This document shows, piece by piece, positions 1 to 7,193 of a stretch of DNA of 37,137 nt; within the stretch, counting starts at the first letter, position 1, and the number at the start of each line of letters is the position of its first letter. A program made the position numbers and the translations under genes. The notes under the pieces were generated by a model that saw nothing but the letters and a program-made list of their open reading frames with translations, searched no databases and had not been told where the DNA came from. The DNA lies in the NCBI GenBank assembly GCA_017882445.1, contig JADGPK010000022.1, positions 1 through 37,137 of the forward strand, in the 5' to 3' direction. This DNA is from Solirubrobacteraceae bacterium. Its GTDB lineage: Bacteria > Actinomycetota > Thermoleophilia > Solirubrobacterales > Solirubrobacteraceae.

Positions 1-135
1 CGCGGTCCGGGCTCTCGCCCGCGCGCGAGCGAGGTCGAGGCGCCGGGCGCCCGAATGCTCGACACGGCCACCTGCCGAGCTTGTATCGTCATGGCCCTGG
101 TGTCCTCCACCCCCGCCCGGGAGGGGCAGCAAGGC

Positions 136-618
136 GTGATCATCACGCACCCCAACCGCGACAAGCCGGTCGTGCAGGCGACGCGCGCGATCGTGGTTGT
201 GCTGCTGCTCGCCAGTGCCGCGCTGGTCCTGATCGTGACCGTCGGCGGCTGGAGCGTGCTCTCGGGCGCCATCCCCGTGCAGATCGGCTACATCGTCATC
301 GATCTGACGTTTGCCTTCTTCGCCGCGCGCTGGAACCGCGGCGTGCTTCCGGTCGCCGCCGCGTTCTCGGTGCTGCTGGCGATCTTCGCGCTCGTCGCCG
401 GACCGGCCTGGTTCGACCGCGACAAGTTCGGCTTCGCCCAGCCCGCCCTCGGCGCCGGGCTGCTCGGGCTGCTCACCCTTCTGATCGTCCCCGTGCAGAT
501 GCTGCTGGTCGCGTTCGCCATGCGTGGCTTCTCCCAGGGCTGGAATGTCGAGCTCGAGCGACGCGCGCCCTCGGGTCGTGCCGACGTGTACGCCGACGCG
601 CCGCCCCACCCCGCCTGA
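136..618 (+). CDS. Small multi-pass membrane protein of unknown function
   Basis: I do not recognise a named family. From the GTG at 136 the product is about 160 aa. After a short polar N-terminus containing PNRDKP it shows four hydrophobic stretches: IVVVLLLASAALVLIV, IPVQIGYIVIDLTFAFFA, VLPVAAAFSVLLAIFALVA and LGAGLLGLLTLLIVPVQMLL. It ends in a charged tail, so a four-helix inner-membrane protein is likely. Start choice is uncertain. GTG 136 has a GGAGGGG ten bases upstream, and a TATCGT hexamer at 84-89 could be its -10 element. An in-frame ATG at 91 would add 15 residues and lacks a ribosome-binding site. The tRNA gene follows 33 bases after the stop. Confidence 0.55.
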   Translation: MIITHPNRDKPVVQATRAIVVVLLLASAALVLIVTVGGWSVLSGAIPVQIGYIVIDLTFAFFAARWNRGVLPVAAAFSVLLAIFALVAGPAWFDRDKFGFAQPALGAGLLGLLTLLIVPVQMLLVAFAMRGFSQGWNVELERRAPSGRADVYADAPPHPA

Positions 619-651
619 CGAGCCGGATATCCTCGCTTCGTAGGCCAGCTT

Positions 652-734
652 GCGGCGGTGGCGGAACGGTATACGCGGGGCCCTCAAAAGGCCTTGTCCG
701 AAAGGGCGTGTGGGTTCGAATCCCACCCGCCGCA
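652..734 (+). tRNA. tRNA-Leu (anticodon CAA)
   Basis: A complete class II cloverleaf can be folded by eye. The acceptor stem is GCGGCGG pairing with CCGCCGC, with discriminator A at 734. The D stem is GCG/CGC. The anticodon stem GGGCC/GGCCT encloses loop CTCAAAA, giving anticodon CAA. A long variable arm pairs TGTCC with GGGCG around GAAA, as expected for leucine tRNAs. The T arm is GTGGG-TTCGAAT-CCCAC. CCA is not encoded. A TATCCT hexamer at 628-633, 18 bases upstream of the mature 5' end, is a plausible -10 element. Confidence 0.95.
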
Positions 735-783
735 TGCTTGAAGAGGCCGGGCAGCCTGAGCGACGCGAGCCCGGGGAACGGGG

Positions 784-2505
784 CTACACCGGCTGCTCGA
801 CCGGCACGGGACCCGAGTAGACCTCGAAGAAGCGGGCCACCATCTCCTCCGGGACGGCGAGGTTCGCGTCGTGGTCGCTGCGCACGCACACGAGGCTGGG
901 CCCATCGTGCTCCCGGGCGCGGCGCAGCGCCGCTTCGAGATCCTGGATCTCATCGACGTACTCGCCGTGGCAGCCGAGTCCCTGCGCGACCAGATCCCAG
1001 CGGATCTCGCCCTGAGCGGTGCCGAACGTCGTGCCGTAGAGGGCCAGCTCGTTGGGCTCCTCCATCGTCCACGAGCCCTCTGCGAAGACGATGGTCGTGA
1101 TCGCCAGCCTCTCCCGGGCCGCCGACTGCATCTCCATGACGTTGAAGCCGGCCGCGCCGTCGCCGGTGATGCACACGACCTCGCGGTCGGGCGCACCGAG
1201 CTTGGCGCCGATCGCAGACGGGATGCCGGTGCCGAGCATCCCCAACTCGAGGATCGAGTGGTAGGAGTGCGGCCGCGTGGCGGGCAGGATCGAATAGGCC
1301 CACAGCGAGGTGTTGCCACCGTCGACCGTGTACACGGCGTCACCGCCGAAGACGGCCCCGATCGTCCCGATCGCGTGTGCGGGATGGATCCCCGGGCCCT
1401 GCCACTCGAGGATCGGCGCCGCCTGCGCCATCCGAGCCTCCGCGTCGAGCGTGCGGTAGCGCGCGAGGTCCTCTCCGTTGCGACTCGGCAGGTCCATCGA
1501 GCGCAGCCGGGTGGCGATCCCCTCCAACGCGGTCCTCGCATCGGCGAGGATGGCGAGGCTGATCGGACGGGTGACACCGAAGTGTCGTTGGTCGATGTCG
1601 ATCTGGATCAGGCGCTGCCCGGCGGGGTCGCCCCAGTACTTGTCGTAGGGCACGTCGAGGTTCCCGATCCGTGAGCCGACGACCAACATGACGTCGGCCT
1701 CGTGGCGCACCAGGTCGCCGGCCTCTCCGAACCCGAACACGTAGTTCGGGTGATCGGACGGCACCGTCGCGCGGCCGGCCATCGTCGTCAGGACCGGGCA
1801 GCCGAGTCGCTCGACGATCTCCAGCAGCGCGGCGTTCGCACCCGCGCGATCGACGCCTGTGCCCGAGATCACGATCGGCCGCTCGGCTGATGCGAGCAGC
1901 TCGACCGCTTCGGTGAGCTGTGCGTCGGAGGCCTGCGGACCCGTGCCGCGGTGGGTGGCCGGCGGTGTGATCGGCGCCGTCTCCTCCTCGCCGGTGGCGT
2001 AGAGGATCGGCGCGGGCAGCTCGATGTGGACCGGCCCGGGGCGTCCGTTCCACATTTCGCGGAAGGCCAGGCGCATCACCTCGGGGATGCGGCCCCACTC
2101 GAAGACCGGGCCACCCCACTTCACCGCCGGGCGAAACAGGTCGAGCTGGTCCTGGCCCTGGAACGTCGACGGCGGCGAGGGGTAGACGATGCCCAGCCGG
2201 TGCTGTGAGGTGATGACGAGCACCGGCACGCCCTCGTGCAGCGCGGTGATCACGCCCGGCAGCAGATTCGCCGACCCCGGGCCCGGGTTGCCGAGCACCG
2301 CGGCGACCCTCCCGGTCGTCTTGTAGAGCCCTTCGGCCATGTGGACGGCCGCGGCCTCGTGGCGCACCGGCACCAGCCGGACGCCGTGCGCCTCCAGCTC
2401 GACCAGCAGAGCGTCGATCTCGGGTGACGGCAGTCCGAAGAGGAACTCGATGCCCTCCGCCTGCAGCGCGCGAGCGAACAGCTCGCCTCCGGTGATCTCG
2501 GTCAT
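784..2505 (-). CDS. Thiamine diphosphate-dependent enzyme, acetolactate synthase/benzoylformate decarboxylase superfamily
   Basis: The 573-aa product has the three domains of the family: N-terminal Pyr domain with the activating glutamate in RHEAAA (E50), a central domain with DVMLVVGSRIGNLD near 271-284, and a C-terminal PP domain with TGDGAAGFN (GDG 448-450). Members catalyse 2-oxoacid decarboxylation or carboligation; the substrate here cannot be told. An oddity: the canonical Asn-Asn about 25 residues after GDG, which supplies a Mg ligand, reads Ala475-Glu476 here (IVFAEGSW). It is the last gene of a four-gene operon, and its ATG overlaps the upstream stop (ATGA). True acetolactate synthase of branched-chain biosynthesis is unlikely, because no small subunit or ilv gene is nearby. 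Confidence 0.85.
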   Translation of the reverse strand: MTEITGGELFARALQAEGIEFLFGLPSPEIDALLVELEAHGVRLVPVRHEAAAVHMAEGLYKTTGRVAAVLGNPGPGSANLLPGVITALHEGVPVLVITSQHRLGIVYPSPPSTFQGQDQLDLFRPAVKWGGPVFEWGRIPEVMRLAFREMWNGRPGPVHIELPAPILYATGEEETAPITPPATHRGTGPQASDAQLTEAVELLASAERPIVISGTGVDRAGANAALLEIVERLGCPVLTTMAGRATVPSDHPNYVFGFGEAGDLVRHEADVMLVVGSRIGNLDVPYDKYWGDPAGQRLIQIDIDQRHFGVTRPISLAILADARTALEGIATRLRSMDLPSRNGEDLARYRTLDAEARMAQAAPILEWQGPGIHPAHAIGTIGAVFGGDAVYTVDGGNTSLWAYSILPATRPHSYHSILELGMLGTGIPSAIGAKLGAPDREVVCITGDGAAGFNVMEMQSAARERLAITTIVFAEGSWTMEEPNELALYGTTFGTAQGEIRWDLVAQGLGCHGEYVDEIQDLEAALRRAREHDGPSLVCVRSDHDANLAVPEEMVARFFEVYSGPVPVEQPV

Positions 2506-3887
2506 GGATATCTCTCCTCGTTCTCGGGTTCCTGGAGCATGGCGCTCGCCAGGCCGGCCAGAGCGCGTCCGATGCGGACTTGCAGCAGCGCGGCGATGAG
2601 CCGGCCGCTCAGCGGCACGCGTGAACGGAACCGGACCGCCCAGCGCACGCGTGAGCCACTGCCGTCGGCCGTCACACTGACCTCGCCGCGGTGGTGGCTG
2701 AGTGGGCCGCCGGAGGTCAGGCGGTAGGCGTAGCCGCGCGGCGGATCCCAGTCGACGATCTCCTCGGTGACCCAGGACCCGAACATCTTCAGGCGCCGGC
2801 GGGTGCCAAGCGCAGGCGGTCCCGGCTCATCGACGCGCACCGGCAGGCCTGACCACGACTCCATCCCCGCAAGGTCTGAGAGGCGCTCCCAGACCGCGCT
2901 CGGCGCGGCCTGCACCTGCTGCTCGGCGACCGCGTAGGGCATGCTGGGCGCGAACCCCATCAGCCGGTCCGCCCAGCGCCGCGGGCGGAGCATCTCGACA
3001 TCGAAGCCGTCTGGGTCGTCGAGATACATCACCCGGCAGGCGCCGATCTCCAGCGGCCTGCCGTGCGGCGTCCAGCCTGCGTCCTTGGCGCGCGCGAACC
3101 AGCGGTCGAACTCGCCGGTGTCGCGGAAGCCGACCGCGAAGTTCATGTAGCCCAGGTCCGAGAGCCGGTAGCCGTCCGGCCAGCGCCGGCCGAGCGGACG
3201 CTCGTACTGCACGACCTCGAGCGCGACGCCGCCGCCACGCAGCACCGCCGAGCGGCGCTCAGCCCCGTCGAGCCCCCAGAGCCGCTCGTGCTCGGGACCG
3301 TGGAGGTCGAGGTCCTCGCGCACGAGCCCGAGGCCGTGCTCGGCTCGCTCGCAGAACGCCTCGACATCCCCCACCGAGACCGTCGCGAAGCGCACCGTGG
3401 CATCGAGGTCGGGGCGCTCGAATGGGGGCGCGAGCTCGGCCAGCGGGTCGCGCTCGAGCAGCTCCAGCAGGTTGCCGTCCGGGTCGGGCACGCAGACCCG
3501 ACGCTCGCCCGCCGGGCCGAGCGGCTCGGTGTAGGGCAGCGAGCCGAGCGCTGCCAGCCGCTCCAGGGCTCCGTCGAAGTCCCGCACGTGGACGCCGACG
3601 GTCGAGTAGCCCCAGTCGGCGGGGGTCCAGTCCTGACGCCGCGGCCGCGAGCGCGGCGTGCGGTACTGGAAGATCTCGACCTGGAAGAAGCCCTGTCGGT
3701 CGAGCGCCCAGGCCGCGAGCAGCAGCGGGTTCGGCACCGCCTGGACCCGTTCGGTGAGCCTGCCGAAGAAGACGTTGCGACCGGCGGGCAGCATCCCCAG
3801 GCCCTCGGTGTACCAGCGCGCCGTCCGCGCCGCGTCCCGCGCGACGATGCAGACCTGGTTGATCGGGGTCGATGGCGCTGCACTCAC
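2502..3887 (-). CDS. Fusion protein: two VOC (glyoxalase/dioxygenase-fold) modules plus C-terminal SRPBCC domain
   Basis: The 461-aa product reads as three parts. Residues about 5-130 form a VOC module (VCIVARDAARTARWYTEGLG ... VCVPDPDGNLLELLERD). Residues about 137-300 form further VOC sequence ending in DDPDGFDVEMLRP. Residues about 315-455 form an SRPBCC/polyketide-cyclase-like domain (VQAAPSAVWERLSDLAGMESW ... VRWAVRFRSRVPLSGRL). VOC enzymes act on vicinal-oxygen substrates, usually with a metal bound by His and Glu. In the first module the usual His position near the start is a Gln (NQVCIV), so metal dependence is doubtful. It starts at GTG overlapping the upstream SDR stop (GTGA) and overlaps the downstream thiamine-diphosphate gene by four bases, so it is translationally coupled. 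A hydrophobic-substrate role is inferred from the SRPBCC domain only. Confidence 0.75.
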   Translation of the reverse strand: MSAAPSTPINQVCIVARDAARTARWYTEGLGMLPAGRNVFFGRLTERVQAVPNPLLLAAWALDRQGFFQVEIFQYRTPRSRPRRQDWTPADWGYSTVGVHVRDFDGALERLAALGSLPYTEPLGPAGERRVCVPDPDGNLLELLERDPLAELAPPFERPDLDATVRFATVSVGDVEAFCERAEHGLGLVREDLDLHGPEHERLWGLDGAERRSAVLRGGGVALEVVQYERPLGRRWPDGYRLSDLGYMNFAVGFRDTGEFDRWFARAKDAGWTPHGRPLEIGACRVMYLDDPDGFDVEMLRPRRWADRLMGFAPSMPYAVAEQQVQAAPSAVWERLSDLAGMESWSGLPVRVDEPGPPALGTRRRLKMFGSWVTEEIVDWDPPRGYAYRLTSGGPLSHHRGEVSVTADGSGSRVRWAVRFRSRVPLSGRLIAALLQVRIGRALAGLASAMLQEPENEERYP

Positions 3888-4711
3888 GCGCGCCCCCGCT
3901 CGCGACGCGCGCGTTCGAACTGCTTCATGCCCTTGCGCTTGAGCGGCCCGTAGAGCAACAGCAGCGTGCTGGGGACGGCGCTCGAGAGCTTCGACAGCAG
4001 GCCGCGACTGAACGGCAGGTCGATCTCCAGCGGCCGGTCGCGCATCGCGCGGAAGATCGCCTCGCTGACCTCGTCCGCCGTCAGTGCTCGCGGCCCGGAG
4101 AAGACCAGCGCGACGGCCTCGGGGTCCTTGACGCCGAGGTGCTGGTCGAACAGCGCGGTGTCCACGAGGTCCGGGCAGATGACGGTCACATACACGCCAC
4201 GTGGCCGCAGCTCGACGGCGGCCGCGATCGAGACCGCCCGCAGGCCGAACTTGGTGGCCGAGTAGATCGAGGTGCCCGGCGTCGGCGTGACCCCGGCGAG
4301 CGACGCCATGTTGATGATGTGACCCGAGCCGCGCGCGGCCATGTGCTCAGCCACGATCCGCATCCCGTACAGCGGGCCCTTGAGGTTGACGTCGACGAGC
4401 GCATCGATGTTCTCGAGCGCCTGGTCGATGAACATCGCCGAGCGATCGATCCCCGCGATGTTGAACAGGTAGTCGATCGCGCCGAAGCGCTCGAGCGTCT
4501 CGTCGACCACGCGCTGCCACTCCTCAAGCGTTCGGACGTCGAACGCCTCCAGCACGACGTTCTCGCCGGCCGGGAACGCCTCGGCGAGCGCCTCGTGGTT
4601 GACGTCGACGAGCACGAGACGCATCCGCGGCCGGCGGCGCCGCAGCTCGGTTGCGAAGTGCCGGCCGATACCGCTCGCCGCACCGGTGATGATCGCGACC
4701 TGGTCACTCAT
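3884..4711 (-). CDS. Short-chain dehydrogenase/reductase (SDR), second of the operon
   Basis: The product is a 275-aa classical SDR. It has the nucleotide-binding TGAASGIG at 9-16, NIAG in place of the usual NNAG, catalytic Ser137 in INMAS, and Tyr150/Lys154 in YSATK. Acidic residues after the second beta strand (VLVDVN) favour NAD(H). The C-terminal ~40 residues are hydrophobic then strongly basic (LLLLYGPLKRKGMKQF), suggesting membrane association. The ATG at 4711 is preferred because a strong GGAGAGGAGG lies just upstream; a more upstream in-frame ATG would run into the preceding gene. It lies 19 bases after the first SDR. The two SDRs probably oxidise or reduce successive alcohol/ketone intermediates of one pathway; the substrate is unknown. 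Confidence 0.88.
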   Translation of the reverse strand: MSDQVAIITGAASGIGRHFATELRRRRPRMRLVLVDVNHEALAEAFPAGENVVLEAFDVRTLEEWQRVVDETLERFGAIDYLFNIAGIDRSAMFIDQALENIDALVDVNLKGPLYGMRIVAEHMAARGSGHIINMASLAGVTPTPGTSIYSATKFGLRAVSIAAAVELRPRGVYVTVICPDLVDTALFDQHLGVKDPEAVALVFSGPRALTADEVSEAIFRAMRDRPLEIDLPFSRGLLSKLSSAVPSTLLLLYGPLKRKGMKQFERARRERGRA

Positions 4712-4730
4712 GCTCGGCCTCCTCTCCGGT

Positions 4731-5564
4731 TCAGCCGCGCCTGACGAGGCGATCCACGTTGCGCGCGAAAGGCTGCACGAGCCGTGGGGAGAGGCGGTGC
4801 AGGAGGTTGAGCAGGGTGACATGGCGACGCGGCACTCCGACGATCAGCTTGCGCTTGTCGATGGCCTTGAGAACCGCCTGCGCGACCTCGTCCGGCGAGG
4901 CGCCGTGCTTGGCGTAGAAGCTCGATATCCGACCGTGGATCTCCGCCATGTCGCCGCGCATGATCCCGCTCGACACGATCGGGGTGTCGATGATTCCGGG
5001 GCAGATCGCGCTGACGTGGATGCCGCGCTTGGACAGCTCGGCGTTGAGCGCCTCGCTGAGGCCGACCACGGCGTACTTCGACGCGCAGTAGGGGGCCATC
5101 CTGGCCGCGGGCACGAGGCCCGCCTGTGATGCCGTGTTCACCACCGACGCCGGGCGACCCTGCTTCAGCATCCGGGGGATGAACGCCTGAACACCGTAGG
5201 CGACGCCGAGCAGGTTCACGCCGATCACCCGCTGCCAGTCCTCTACGGTGATCGCCTCGATGTTCCCGGCGTGACCGATGCCGGCGTTGTTGTGGAGGAT
5301 GTCGACGTGGCCCTCCGTGGCGAACACCTTCGCGGCGAACGCCTCTACCGCGTCGGGGTCTGACACGTCGAGCGCATGCGCCGTAGCACTGCCGCCGGCG
5401 GCCTCGATCGCCCGCGCGACGTCCCCGGCGGAGTCGGCGTTGAGGTCGGCGACGTGGACCCTGGCGCCGTGGCGCGCGAGCAGCAGCGCGGTCGCGCGGC
5501 CGATGCCAGAGCCACCGCCGGTGACCACCGCGATCTTCCCGGCCAGATTCGGGTCGTTGTTCAC
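4731..5564 (-). CDS. Short-chain dehydrogenase/reductase (SDR), first gene of the TetR-linked operon
   Basis: The 277-aa product has all classical SDR marks: TGGGSGIG at 15-22, acidic VADLN after the second beta strand (NAD preference likely), NNAG at 92-95, Ser146, and Tyr159/Lys163 in YCASK. The C-terminus is amphipathic and basic (LLHRLSPRLVQPFARNVDRL), similar in style to the next SDR. The start is GTG, with GAGG a few bases upstream. It is the promoter-proximal gene of a four-gene operon that diverges from a TetR regulator, so it is probably repressed by that regulator until a ligand, likely a pathway substrate, is present. The exact reaction cannot be deduced. Confidence 0.88.
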   Translation of the reverse strand: MNNDPNLAGKIAVVTGGGSGIGRATALLLARHGARVHVADLNADSAGDVARAIEAAGGSATAHALDVSDPDAVEAFAAKVFATEGHVDILHNNAGIGHAGNIEAITVEDWQRVIGVNLLGVAYGVQAFIPRMLKQGRPASVVNTASQAGLVPAARMAPYCASKYAVVGLSEALNAELSKRGIHVSAICPGIIDTPIVSSGIMRGDMAEIHGRISSFYAKHGASPDEVAQAVLKAIDKRKLIVGVPRRHVTLLNLLHRLSPRLVQPFARNVDRLVRRG

Positions 5565-5613
5565 AATGCCTCGCGGTCCTCAGGCGGGCCGCTCTCCCTC
5601 TGCTAAAGATCTG

Positions 5614-5635
5614 AACGCTACTCGCGTTATAATAT
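5614..5635. promoter_or_regulatory. Divergent promoter/operator candidate between SDR operon and tetR
   Basis: In the 132-base gap, AACGC (5614-5618) and GCGTT (5624-5628) form an inverted repeat with a 5-base spacer. The right arm overlaps a perfect TATAAT (5628-5633, plus strand). The same AT patch read on the minus strand gives TATTAT/TATAAC as the SDR operon -10. An operator lying on both -10 elements is what a self-regulating TetR repressor would need. Confidence 0.5.
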
Positions 5636-5696
5636 GAGGGGAAGCGGCTGCTGTCAAGGGGCCGTCGAACCCAACTGAAACCATCTACAGGACACC

Positions 5697-6326
5697 GTGA
5701 CCGACACGATCCGCCAGCGCCGGGAGCCGGTTCAGGTGCGCAGCCGCGAGACCGTCGCGCGCATCCTGCAGACGACCGCCGAGCTGATCGAAACGGACGG
5801 CGCCGACGCGGCGAGCACGCGGGCGATCGCCGACCGAGCCGGCGTGTCCGTTCCATCGCTCTACCGCTTCTTCGCGGACCGCGACGAGATCTTCGACCGG
5901 CTGATGAGCACCCAGCTCGCCGAGCTCGACCGGCACTCAGAGGAGACGGAGGCCACCTGGGAGGTCGCTTCGATCCGCGACTTCGTCAGCCGCGAGCTCG
6001 ACCTGCACGTCGCCTACTACGAACAGCATCCAAGCTTTGTGCGGCTCTGGTTCGGCGGGCGCATCTCACCGACCGTGATCGCCGAGGTACGCAGGCGCAA
6101 CCGCACGCTGGCGCGACGCGCTCGATCGACCCTCGTGGCTGCGGGCCTCGTCGAGGAAAGCGTGAGCGAGACCGCCTTCGTCCTCCTCGTCGAGCTCGGC
6201 GACCGCGTGCTCGACCTCGCCTTCCGCGACCGGCGCCGCGCCGACCGTACGATGATCGAGCAGGGGCGTGACGCTCTCTGCGCCTACTTCGAAGGCATCG
6301 CCGTAAGCGCGAGCGCCCGATCCTGA
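5697..6326 (+). CDS. TetR-family transcriptional regulator
   Basis: The product is 209 aa. The N-terminal DNA-binding domain spans residues about 14-60, with the helix-turn-helix in STRAIADRAGVSVPSLYRFF followed by the usual DRDEIFDRLM. The C-terminal helical ligand domain (about 75-200) is not diagnostic for an effector. The start is GTG with AGGA four bases upstream. It is transcribed divergently from the SDR/VOC/thiamine-diphosphate operon across a 132-base region with an inverted repeat on the promoter, so local repression of that operon and of itself is the simplest reading. A conserved FVRLWF-type segment occurs in many TetR regulators of lipid or aromatic catabolism, but this does not fix the ligand. 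Confidence 0.9.
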   Translation: MTDTIRQRREPVQVRSRETVARILQTTAELIETDGADAASTRAIADRAGVSVPSLYRFFADRDEIFDRLMSTQLAELDRHSEETEATWEVASIRDFVSRELDLHVAYYEQHPSFVRLWFGGRISPTVIAEVRRRNRTLARRARSTLVAAGLVEESVSETAFVLLVELGDRVLDLAFRDRRRADRTMIEQGRDALCAYFEGIAVSASARS

Positions 6327-6347
6327 CCCGAAGCTCCGCCGGTGTCT

Positions 6348-7193
6348 CTACGGGCCGCCGATGAGCTCGAGCAGCGGCCCCGCCAGCGCCGGCCGTGCCA
6401 CGAGGATCCCCCAGGGCAGGTCCTCGTGCACCGGCAGCTCCAGCACGAGCAGACCCGCTCGTTCGCAGATGAGCGCCCCGGCGGCTATGTCCCACTGCTT
6501 GACCGACCGCTCGAAGTACGCGTCGTAACGTCCCGCGGCCGTCCACGTCAGATCGAGCGCAGCGCTGCCGAAGCGGCGAATGTCCCGCACGCGCGGGGCC
6601 AGCCTCCCGAGCACGCGCGCCTGCGCTGAGCGCACCTGCGCGTCATACGCAAGACCGGTTGCGACCATCGCGCTCGCCATGTCCTCGCCGCCGCCCGGGG
6701 TTGGGCTCGCTCCCCGCTCCCCACTCCCCTCGGCGGCCCCCCCGGGGCCGCTCAGCTCCACGGCACCCTCGGGGCCGACGAGCGTCGGAACGCCGTCTCT
6801 GCTCGCCGTGAACAGCTCGTCGCGGTTCGGGTCATACACCGCTCCCGCGAGCGTGCCCGTGGCGTCGCGCACCGCCACGCTGACGCACCATTGGGGTATC
6901 CCGAACAGGAAGTTCACCGTGCCGTCGAGCGGGTCCACCACCCAGCTGAGGCCGCTCGTGCCACCCTCGCTGCCGCCCTCCTCGCCGAGGAAACCGTCGT
7001 CCGGGCGTCTCCTACCGAGCAGCTCGCGGATGGCGCTCTCCGCGGCTAGATCCGCCTCGCTGACCAGGTCGGTCGGCGTGCTCTTGCTCGTCACGTCCCG
7101 CTCGGCCCCCCCGCGGACGCGTTCCAGGAGCAGCGCGCCGGCCATCCGAGCGGCGTCCGCGGCCACCTCCAGCAGCGCCTCGCCTTCGCTCAC
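6348..7193 (-). CDS. Inositol monophosphatase family protein
   Basis: The 281-aa product carries the Mg-binding signatures of the family: GEEGG (70-74), DPLDGT (87-92) and WDIAAG (W234-D235). Members hydrolyse inositol phosphates, fructose-1,6-bisphosphate, histidinol phosphate or 3'-phosphoadenosine phosphates; the substrate cannot be assigned. Residues about 148-171 form a Gly/Ser/Pro/Glu-rich insertion absent from most homologues, probably a surface loop. Its GTG start overlaps the amidase stop by four bases (GTGA), so it is the second gene of a two-gene unit. The plus-strand tetR ends 21 bases from its own stop, convergently. Confidence 0.85.
   Translation of the reverse strand: MSEGEALLEVAADAARMAGALLLERVRGGAERDVTSKSTPTDLVSEADLAAESAIRELLGRRRPDDGFLGEEGGSEGGTSGLSWVVDPLDGTVNFLFGIPQWCVSVAVRDATGTLAGAVYDPNRDELFTASRDGVPTLVGPEGAVELSGPGGAAEGSGERGASPTPGGGEDMASAMVATGLAYDAQVRSAQARVLGRLAPRVRDIRRFGSAALDLTWTAAGRYDAYFERSVKQWDIAAGALICERAGLLVLELPVHEDLPWGILVARPALAGPLLELIGGP

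Noticed and set aside
81-1100. A long Arg/Pro-rich open frame covering the membrane protein gene, the tRNA and the end of the thiamine-diphosphate gene
   Set aside because: It runs through a structured tRNA and has low-complexity composition typical of a shadow frame.
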